This document shows positions 55,690 to 64,000 of a stretch of DNA of 64,000 bases, piece after piece. Made by a program: the position numbers and the translations under genes. The notes under the pieces were generated by a model. The model was not told the DNA's origin, searched no databases, and worked only from the letters and a program-made list of their open reading frames with translations. Numbering within the stretch: position 1 is the stretch's first letter; each line of letters starts with the position of its first letter. Source of the DNA: Siphonodentalium dalli (lineage: Eukaryota; Mollusca; Scaphopoda; Gadilida; Siphonodentaliidae); assembly GCA_032622095.1 (NCBI GenBank), contig CP136061.1:43963797-44027796 (forward strand), written 5' to 3'.

Positions 55690-56279
55690 CGATTAGCCCA
55701 GTAGCCGCCGTGGACTACCCTTGGAATTCTGGTCGGACCAAAGACTGGTACATAGCTGAAGCGGTGACCCGGATAGCCAGTGCATATAGCAGCCTCCCGG
55801 TACCTCTCCACAGTGAGATAGGCGTGACAATACAGGATTCAATACTTAACAATCATCAGGACGAACAAATAAGATACAAGAGAGAACAGAAACATACGTG
55901 AAAAACAGAAAACAACACTTCAAACATCAGACGAGCAATACAACATACAACAGAAATTGAATCTAAAACACTGTGGAGAGGCGTGACTAGCCGATTGGTT
56001 GAGCCGGGTCAACTCAACCACCCGTCTTGAACAGATGTAGGACCAAAGAGGACCATGAGCTAAGTCGTTTTCGCAGGTCGATGCCTCGCGTGCAACGGCC
56101 GCCCTAGTACCTCCAGGACTCCTACACCAAAGACTCCTACACCACATCTCACGGGATGCACCCCACGGCAAACAGGGTGCCACATTAGGGGATGTTTACC
56201 CCTCGCAGTGGGGCGGTTGGCCTATTCTACCTCGGGCTCCACACGGGGACCTGGTCATAGTACCGAATTTCAACTAATT

Positions 56280-57214
56280 GAAATCATCTATAAAATCCAA
56301 TGCCCAATCGACGAGGGCCAATCGAGTTGTGCAGTCTTTTTCGATATTTCTAATCCGTTCGACTAAGTTTGGCACCGAGGTCTTGTTTTAAAATTAGATT
56401 ACAGATTAGATTTATTCACTCATGCGGTCAAAGTATGCGATTGGAGCATTGACATATCATATAATATTAACAAAGTTTCACCACATACAAGGGTGGAGGA
56501 TTTTAACCCAAATGCGATTTTAAGATACCAGAGTTCCAATTTTTCAAATGCTCGCGTATTTTCGAAACCCCATACTTCGCATCCGTAAGTCATTATTGGA
56601 ACTTATGTTTTCTTGCTTTACCCAACAAGGTGTACGAAGCCTTTTTTTACGTCTTTGCATCGCACGCTGTGCTCTCTTGTGAATTTACCTGACTTGCTGA
56701 AGTTCCAAGATATTTGAAATGATCGACTATTTCTAGTTGTATATAGCATTTATGTGAAAGCATGGAGGATTTTTCTTTTTGCTTCGTCCTCCGAAAATAA
56801 TTACTTCCGTCTTCGAGTAGTTAACGTTGAGCTTCCACATATTGCAATATGCTGCGAAATCATCTAGTGAGTATTGGAGTATTGTAGTCTGCTCTCAGAA
56901 TTAGATAAAATCACGGTGTCATCGGCATGAATAAGTAGAAACAATTTCATGTATATTTCGGGGGTTCACTCACCGAATTCAACGACGACGATCATTTTGA
57001 TGTCTAAATACATACTCTCAATAACATTTAAAATGTTCCCGGTGATATTATAGTGGTTTAGTTTGGTCCATAGACCATCTCGCCAAACAGAGTCGAAAGC
57101 CTTTGTGAAATCAATAAATGCACAAAGTAGTTTCTTTTCCCCATTTTGACCAGTTGTATAAGTGCGCACATGGAGACTATGTGGTCTATAGTTACATAAC
57201 CTATTCGAAATCAA
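56280..57214 (-). pseudogene. LINE reverse transcriptase fragment
   Basis: In-frame CAFIDFTKAFDSVWRDGLW (57135-57075) is the palm A block. HADDTVILSES (near 56930-56890) is the catalytic box in another frame. SSTLVCGETL with preceding CEVWGFENTRAFEKLEL (56590-56450) is the thumb-side connection block of a LINE type common in fish and invertebrates. Several stops and frameshifts. Downstream is the GC-rich tail. Confidence 0.75.
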
Positions 57215-57555
57215 GCTTGTGTTTCTGATTGGATGCTACTAGATGAGAGGAACTGTCACGGAGCGTGGTGTCATAATGAACGTTCCTCCAATAACCGCTT
57301 CTATGATTATATCTCTAATACGGTCCGATGACATACTAACAACAAATTGGCAGACTTGCTTATCCGCTTTGTTAAATGTGGCCAATCCAAGTTGATTGGC
57401 TGGGTCCCTAACCGCTAATCTTACTGTCTCGCCGAATGCGTTGATGCGGGTTTTATTCCATTTACGGCTTGTCTCGCGGCGTTTTTATCGAAAAGTCATG
57501 CGACTGTTTTGTTGTTGTTTGGTTTGTTTATTATTGACCGCGACCTGATTTCGAG

Positions 57556-57921
57556 TCACCATGTGCTGGTGTAAACACAGACTTGCAGTAAGCGATCAAT
57601 GTAAGTCAGACTGCAGACAACTGAACGACTCCACCTGAAAGTAGCATAATCATTAGTAAGTTTCGGGGTGGACAAGATATAGTCAATCACGCTGTAATTG
57701 TTAGTAGTGGAATTCGTATTTGGGGAATCGAACCCGTTGCGGCCATTCAGAATTATTGAATTTGTATCTTCGCATAACCAAATAAGTCTAACACCTGAGT
57801 TGTTTGCGGTTGTGTCTGGGTTATTGCTGATATTATATATTGATGTTAAAGTGAGCTCGTCTATCAGTTTACTAAAATGTGTTGTCATCCAGTTTTCCTG
57901 CTCTGGAATTGAAATCTCCAC
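57556..57921 (-). pseudogene. LINE apurinic-type endonuclease fragment
   Basis: It contains GVRLIWLCEDTNSIILNGRN followed by NNYSVIDYILSTPKL. These match the G-x-x-L-x-x-LC-x-x-x-x-x-x-x-LNGR...S-x-IDY-x-L blocks of APE-type endonucleases in non-LTR retrotransposons. It lies just upstream of the polymerase fragment on the same strand. The first catalytic residues and the terminal SDH block are not visible in frame. Confidence 0.7.
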
Positions 57922-57950
57922 AGAGGAGTGAGTGCATGATCATATGATAT

Positions 57951-58407
57951 AATTGTTTTCTAATAATGAAATGTGAATTTTGTGACATTTTTGTCGAAAA
58001 TATTTTCATTGAAATATTTGGAATTTTCACATGGGATGTAAAATGTAAATGTTACCTAGGCAGTAGCGTTGTCCGCCACCGCCTTTGTACTAACACCATA
58101 GTACATCAGTACAGTCATCGTCGTTGACACGGAAGTACTGTCTCAAAGATTCCATGATGGTTATGCACAAGCCACATTTCTACGTGTTCTATCTTTGGTG
58201 CCAAGTACGTGGAAATTATCAATATTAAATGTGTAAATATCATCTCATTTAGTTTCATGGAAGATAAGGAGTCAAAGCGATTGATATGCTCAACAAATTC
58301 GGGATCGTCCAATCTGGATAACAGCCATTATACATTTAATGATATAATGCGAAACTGGAACATTCCCGGGCCATCCTATGTGGCGTCAGCCCCAAGCTAT
58401 CCTCCAT
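57951..58407. other. No feature seen
   Basis: Short spacer between the minus-strand LINE and a plus-strand polymerase fragment. Small frames only. Confidence 0.4.
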
Positions 58408-58665
58408 AAATAGGGTTTGAAATGTAATATTCTGAAATGGATGATAAACTATCTAAAAAAAATAGAAAAAGAGTCAAAGTTAACTCAAGATGTTCGCAGT
58501 ACCCTTCCATACCACCTGGTGTGCCCCAGGGATCAGTAATCGGGCCTATGATGTTTTTAATTGACATTAATGACATTGTCGATGGGATTACATCTACCAC
58601 AAGACTTTATGCTGACGACACATGTTTATTAAACAATGATAGTGATACTAATAACGGAAGTATCT
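58408..58665 (+). pseudogene. LINE reverse transcriptase, central part
   Basis: An open stretch with LKWMINYLKKNRKRVKVNS, GVPQGSVIGPMMFLIDINDI and the intact catalytic box YADDT (near 58613). It fits as a downstream part of the polymerase at 53850-54645: about 60-90 residues of palm are missing between them, together with the intervening minus-strand LINE. It breaks off after LLNNDSDT. Confidence 0.75.
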
Positions 58666-59440
58666 CGATCTGCCGACGGCTATTGTTTCCAGACGGTTCA
58701 CAAGTTCGACATTTTTGTTTGCAACATGCATAATTTTGTCCGAGCTTTTTTTCGGTCAATATGTTTAGGATTAGGTTTATGGGTTAGGGTTGTGCACCTG
58801 CAATTGGAATCTGATATTTTATTATTTTAGCTAAATGTTTACTGACATGTGAAACATCTTAGTGTTTTTAAAACACGGGCGGTATCCTTAGTCCCACTGG
58901 GACAGTCACACCTCTAGTTTGAGGCGGAATTTGAAGTCGTTGAAAACCATGTGCTTGCCACCACGACCGTTGGGTAAAGGATACATTTACTTGTTCCCAG
59001 GGTTTTACAATAAATACGTACATGCATGTGAGCTGCTACTTGCACAGAAATAAATATTGTCCTTATTTCCAAACTATTTATATTTGCATTTATCTTAAAG
59101 TTATATTTTAAGTCTTTAAAATCTCTTTCAAATAAATGAGTCTTTAGTCCAGATTTAAATTCATCAAATGGTATAAATGGATCAGTTATCTGGCAGACGG
59201 TTCCAGAATAATGGACTAGATATGGTGAGTGACCGATCCCCAAATATCCCGTTACAAAACAACTGTTTACTACTATTTCACTGAGTGAACATGAAAATCA
59301 CTCATCTGACGACTCATTTGAAACGAATAACATAATTCAGGCGGCATGATAAAACAACAGTGCATCTGGAGCAAACTGTTATTTAATTAAAACAGACTAT
59401 AGACGCGACGCTCAAACTTTGCCGGCCATATTTATGCAGG
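58666..59440. other. Insertion within the plus-strand LINE
   Basis: It separates the catalytic box from the rest of the polymerase. On the minus strand (59243-59100) it holds FDEFKSGLKTHLFERDF, the C-terminal ending of another LINE ORF2. Its right end is not delimited, and no clean terminal repeats were found. Confidence 0.5.
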
Positions 59441-60640
59441 TCCGTCGCCAAAGTGAGAATAAGCCTTTATAACCTTCAATCAATTGTCAATAGTGAAATG
59501 AACGAAATCAGAGACTGGGCTGATAATTGGTGTGTCCAATTTAATAGTAAAACCAATTTAGTGTTATTTTCTAAGCCAAGTGTTGTTAAACCTACTATAA
59601 TATTTGATGGGGTAACCGTAGAATATTATAATAATCACAAACATCTAGGATTGGATATTGACGACAAAAGTCGACAACCTAACTTGGAACTCACATATTG
59701 GTAATATATACACAAAGGCATACGCACGCCTGTCACAATTGCTTAAACTAAGAACAATGCTAGATCGCGAAACATTTCAAACCCTTTATTTATCTCATGT
59801 TCGATCCCTTATGGAATACGATAGTAACGCTTGGTCATGTGCCCCTAATTACTTACTAAAGGATCTAGAATATGTTCAATACGAAGATGCTAGAATAGTC
59901 AGCGGTTGCACCAGATGGGTTCCAAATATAAGACTTCTGACCGAATTAGGCTGGGAGACGTTAGAAACTCGAAGATATTACAAACAGGTTTTAACATTCC
60001 ACAATATAGTAAATGGAAAACACTACATTTTTGACAGAACTTATACCACCAAAATTCAACGCCAGAAGTGAACGCGATACCAGAAATACATCAAACTTTG
60101 TCCCTATGAAATGCAACTACAAAAGAAAAGAGGCCACTTGCATGCCTAAGTGTATAACCGACTGGAATACATAAACGCGATAAAAAATAAGAAATCTGAC
60201 TTATGAATGTTTTCGACAATCACTATTTCCTAATCTGGTTTAACCCCCTATGTATTTTTCTGCAGGGAAACGATCACTAAATATGTTACACTGTCGACTC
60301 AGATGTGAATGCAGTAAGCTCCAATCAGATAAACACTTAAATTATATTGCGGTGTCCAAAACCTGTAGATGATGTGATGCCGAAGAAAACGCGGTTAATT
60401 TTTTTTCCAATGTCAATTGCATATTATTCCAAGAATAAATTTGGAGAATAAGTGACTACGTTTCAATTCAGCGACTATTTATTCAGCAAAAAAATACTAT
60501 TTGGAGATCCAAGCTTATCAAATTCCAATAATGAAGAAATTTTCAAGGCTGTCCAAATCTTTATAAGAGACTATTAGGAAAACAAAAAATATATATAATA
60601 AAAATGATTTCTAATTCATTTCTAAATGATTCTATACACA
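59440..60640 (+). pseudogene. LINE reverse transcriptase, C-terminal part
   Basis: It continues with IRDWADNWCVQFNSKT and NNHKHLGLDID, a frameshift, then NSHIGNIYTKAYARLSQL, LMEYDSNAW and LTELGWETLETRRYY (59475-59995). A decayed zinc-knuckle region follows (CRLRCECSKL...C-C-x-C...F-NVNC, 60290-60425). This is the thumb/connection and CCHC end of a CR1/Jockey-like ORF2. One or two frameshifts and several stops. Confidence 0.75.
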
Positions 60641-60786
60641 AATTGTATATTTTATAATTGACCACAGTTATTCTATATAATATACCATGGTCCACGCAGC
60701 TTCCAGACAGAGCAGAGTGTTATTTGAATGACTAGTTGGGGTGGGCAGTAAGACAGCCAATTATTGGATATGCCCTTCCCAGGCAA

Positions 60787-60848
60787 GGAGCTTGGAATTT
60801 GGTCAAAATCCCTCTTTTATTGGCAGAACCACCACCCGGGACCAAAGG
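60787..60848. repeat. Half copy of the CACAGGAGCTTGG fold-back element
   Basis: GGAGCTTGGAATTTGGTCAA, CCTCTTTTATTGGC, GAACCACCACC and GGGACCAAAGG match the left part and centre of the elements at 62825 and 63530. The closing arm is absent. Confidence 0.8.
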
Positions 60849-61540
60849 TCACGGAAGGAACGAAACACGAATTTGTTGCCACCCATTTTGAACTCAACTG
60901 TATTCCTACAAAAAATATATTTTCACTAAAAACTTTTGGTACCTCTTACACCTTAGATGCCAATCTACAACATTCCATAGGTATATTTTTCCAGTTCTTC
61001 GAAAACCTCACTTTATTTCGGTAATGTATTGTAAATTCACCAACGAACACAAATCTGCGACACCTCCATCATCCGTTGAAGAATCTGAATGACAAATGGC
61101 ACAAAACCATTTTTCCGGAATAACAAAGTCGGAACGAAATAAAATCGAAACCTAAATTTAAAGCCCGCGAAATTCAAAAATATTTGAAAGTGCGTGCGGT
61201 TTTCGAACTTAGGCGCCAGAAAACTTAAATCAGTTTATGTTTGCGTCATACTATATGCGCGTTTTTGATGATCTTATCCTGATGTTTTGTGTATTTTCTT
61301 GAAAAATTTTGTATTTGTCTGTCTGCTGTTATCATCTGATGAAAATGACGACTGTCCAAGAAGATATTCTTCATTTGACTGAATGGTAATTAGTACAAAT
61401 ATTTTAAATATAATTTATTTCTATTTATGGCACGACCACGTGGTATTGTTTTTTTTATGTTCGTTGTGCACCGGTAGGCCTATGTACTACTTGACTTGGT
61501 AATGCTACTGGTTGCAATGATTGGTCATAAGGGGACCACA
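60849..61540. other. No feature seen
   Basis: AT-rich, with no recognisable coding or repeat structure. Confidence 0.4.
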
Positions 61541-61541
61541 A

Positions 61542-61572
<31 letters not shown>

Positions 61573-61655
61573 GATCTGTTTATAGACCTAAACTATCCAC
61601 CATATACTCTCTCTGTCGCGATCTGTTTATAGACCTAAACTATCCATCATATAAT
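61541..61655. repeat. (TC)n microsatellite and 48-bp duplication
   Basis: About 13 TC units, then TCTCTCTGTCGCGATCTGTT...AAACTATCCA twice in tandem with a single change near the end of the unit. Confidence 0.95.
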
Positions 61656-62400
61656 AGTAATAGTAATCAACCCACTGATCGAATATCACAAAGTAGAAGA
61701 AAAACAAAGATATATAGACTCACGGGGAGGCCTGGTATATATATGCCTATGCATGAAGCGATTCCTTTGTGCGTTTTTGGTGCATATTCGTTGCCAGAAT
61801 ATCTTGATTATTTCCACATAAAATGCTTTTTTTTTACTAGTTCTGACGAACAAATACATGTCTTAGTTGACGAGAGAAAACATTTTTCTTCAGTTAGGTA
61901 ACGATATATAGAACGAGTGTTTAGTTTCGCGAAATTCAAAATTGTCAATGTAGGGTACAAAAGCTCGCCATTTATATCATAATATGCCAAATATAGTAAC
62001 AAAATATAATAAGATTCTTTCATGTTATCCTGCGTATTCTTTACGGTATACGTTTTATTTGTACAAGTTGAAAGGCAAACTGGTTTACCGAATAACTAGT
62101 TTATAAATTTGAGTTAGTGATAAACTCGCTAACATAAATTTTATTTAATAAGCAACTATAAGTATTGTCAATTGTATCACTACCAGGATATATAAATAGT
62201 ATACGTCACTCGTGGCTCGTAACGAATCATCACCAAAACTCTCAAAGAATGGCTTTAGGCATATGATTATATAGCCTGTGCTCATGAATTGGAAATTCAA
62301 GACAGCTAGCCGCCATATGGCATTGTTTTTCTCAAAGTCGAAAATACCCCACAAAAATATTAAAAACATTACTTAATGTAACTTTCATGGTCGATGAAAT
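61656..62400. other. No feature seen
   Basis: Short frames without motifs. Confidence 0.4.
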
Positions 62401-62790
62401 GAGTGGCTGAAATCCTACGGCGGTCATGTTTCTATGAATAATTTCACGATGATCGTACCAATGCTACAGTATATAGCAATGATTCGTTCTCATTTTGATA
62501 TCGATGTCATGACCCATGAAAATTTCACGATGATCGGTGCATCGACAAAGCTCTAGGCAGTGTTATTGATTTATATATGCAGGGTTATCGCTGAAATCCA
62601 AGATGGCCGACGGCGGCCATGTTTCTTGGGGAATTCACTCCAAAATCATTCGTTCCCATCTACATGTCAATGTCAACCTCCATGACCAATTTAATTATGA
62701 TCGGACCAACACTGCGACTTCTTGTCCGTGCTAAATGGTGCAAATTTGAAATCCAAGATGGCTGCTGTCGGCCATGTTTTTTATGCAAAT
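62400..62790. repeat. ~175-bp degenerate repeat with CAAGATGGC motif
   Basis: GCTGAAATCCTACGGCGGTCATGTTTC (split by changes), CTGAAATCCAAGATGGCCGA...GGCCATGTTTC and TTGAAATCCAAGATGGCTGC...GGCCATGTTTT recur at ~175-bp spacing. GATGATCG-type blocks lie between. The related phrase CGCCATCTTGGATTT occurs at 39731. Confidence 0.65.
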
Positions 62791-62824
62791 GAGCCAAAAA
62801 TGACTCAGACAATATTTATTAGAT

Positions 62825-62906
62825 CACAGGAGCTTGGAATTTGGTAAAAAAAACCTCTTTTATTGGCGGAACCACCACCACCGGGACCATATTCCAAGCT
62901 CCTGTG
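62825..62906. mobile_element. 82-bp fold-back MITE with 7-bp duplication
   Basis: The arms CACAGGAGCTTGGAAT and its complement enclose CCTCTTTTATTGGCGGAACC. ATTAGAT flanks both sides (62818-62824 and 62907-62913). Confidence 0.88.
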
Positions 62907-63339
62907 ATTAGATCGATTGCAGGAATTGCCCAATGATCATTTTGATACATAATACATCTGGTCGAAATTTTATCTGGCCAGTGCATTCTCTGTATTATGT
63001 GCCCAGATTTTGGGAGGGAATTTTGTGTTTGGTGGGCTGTAGCTTGGCGATCACTCGTACGATTTTCATATATTATGTATGAAAATGATAGTTGGGCAAT
63101 TCCTGCAAGCCATTTAATATTGTCAGGAATTCCATTTAGTTTATTTTATTCAGACTCCCCCCACCCCCGAGATATGGTGAACTACCTTGATAGTAGCCTA
63201 CCCTATCTATGTATGTAATACCCATACACATCACACACATTCAGATATTGTGGCGTCAAAATTTTCAACAGTTGGAAATTTAATACCTGCCAAAACATTA
63301 GTTGGAAATTTCACACCAACAATAGGTTGAAATTTTCTT

Positions 63340-63730
63340 GTAGCTTGATTTTCAAACAATCTCTTTGGGGGGGGGGGATTAATTGTTTTTGGACCAATAT
63401 TAGCATATTTTCATATTTTTGGTAAAATTTTTGGACTGAAATGGTCATCACTGAGTTGGAAATTTTCCAACCTCAGGGAGTGAAAGGTTGGAAATTTCCA
63501 ACACTTGGAAAGCTTGTGTCCTGGTCATCCACAGGAGCTTGGAATTTGGTCAAAACCGGGACCAAAGGTGGTGGTTCCGCCAATAAAAGAGGGGTTTTGA
63601 CCAAATTCCAAGCTCCTGTGGTCCACCCCCCCCCCCGAGGCCAGTCAAAAACTGCTAGTTAATTTAAGAAAACAATATTGTCATACATTTGGTCAACATT
63701 GTCATTGGAATTGTCATCAGTTGTAAATTT
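63340..63730 (+). repeat. Dispersed repeat shared with 25010-25330
   Basis: Same block order as the copy inside the 965-bp insert of A2. It is interrupted by a fold-back element at 63530. Confidence 0.85.
63530..63620. mobile_element. 91-bp fold-back MITE, second copy
   Basis: The arms CACAGGAGCTTGGAATTTGG and its complement are nearly perfect. The centre is in opposite orientation to 62825 (GGTGGTGGTTCCGCC). The flanks GGTCATC and GTCCACC suggest a diverged duplication. The paralogous site near 25195 lacks the element. Confidence 0.85.
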
Positions 63731-64000
63731 TCCAACGTAAGTGGGGTGTCAGGTTTGAAATTTCCAAGGAATGCTTAAGGCTAGTCCAGATGCTAGGATT
63801 TTGCGATTTTCTTGTTCAGATTACAAAATTGTCTCACACTGGGCCGAACAACCATGGTCAGCCCGGTGTGCCATGGTCTCTTGTCCGTAGCCATGTGCAT
63901 TTGTCCGGAATTAGACCATTAGTTATATAAGATATTAGGCCTAAGAGCACTGAGGTGCAAGGGCGGATGCAAATGGAATTATGCAAAGTTGTGTTTGGTC

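Larger units (their letters stand above)
55690..57950 (-). mobile_element. Decayed minus-strand LINE with GC-rich 3' tail
   Basis: Read on the minus strand: an endonuclease fragment (57921-57556), a polymerase (57214 to ~56280) and a GC-rich ~550-bp region (56270-55690) with GAGGGGTAAACATCCCCTAA, GGGGTGCATCCCGTGAGATG and GACCCGGCTCAACCAATCGG. The GC-rich part is unlike the surroundings and looks like a conserved 3' untranslated tail. The element separates two parts of a plus-strand LINE. Confidence 0.7.

Overview
The window is animal nuclear DNA: AT-rich, gene-poor, without operons or ribosome-binding sites, and made almost entirely of nested transposable elements, tandem arrays and fold-back repeats. 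CR1/Jockey-like LINE fragments, short GATTGATTGAT-type repeats and many small inverted-repeat elements suggest a marine invertebrate. A mollusc is my best guess, but no host gene fixes the taxon. I see no convincing complete host gene.

Layout. 1-3970: a 777-bp macrosatellite with 55-bp subrepeats, interrupted by a 5'-truncated LINE (1428-3779) with an 8-bp target duplication. 3971-8530: non-coding DNA with a decayed inverted-repeat element. 8533-11010: three copies of a ~918-bp tandem unit. 11040-13556: a decayed LINE with endonuclease and reverse transcriptase. 14621-15560: a TA-flanked MITE and a 40-bp satellite. 15690-27742: an alternating series of two related inverted-repeat transposon families (A and B). 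Three of the four copies sit at the same TGA trinucleotide of a ~1.34-kb repeat (X), in both orientations. 27743-31137: LINE 3' ends, a near-perfect palindrome and a ~172-bp tandem repeat. 31138-39435: a decayed minus-strand gene resembling the zinc-finger/MULE-like proteins of invertebrates. It is split by a 5.2-kb element with terminal inverted repeats (32686-37873), which carries a broken gene of an unnamed invertebrate family. 40681-48868: a 385-bp tandem repeat whose second copy is interrupted by a 7,489-bp Polinton/Maverick-like element. 51893-60640: a LINE broken into pieces, with an opposite-strand LINE between them. 60640-64000: dispersed repeats and a short fold-back element family.

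The most notable object is the Polinton-like element at 41252-48740. It has ~1-kb terminal inverted repeats starting 5'-AG, a 6-bp target duplication (AACGTC), and an unoccupied paralogous site nearby at 40867-40872. Its only long gene is a 568-residue protein with an A32/FtsK-type packaging-ATPase core and two zinc fingers. No integrase, DNA polymerase B, protease or capsid gene is visible, so it looks like a non-autonomous, virus-derived element that kept only the packaging motor. All family assignments come from motif reading and recall of protein families, not from a database search.
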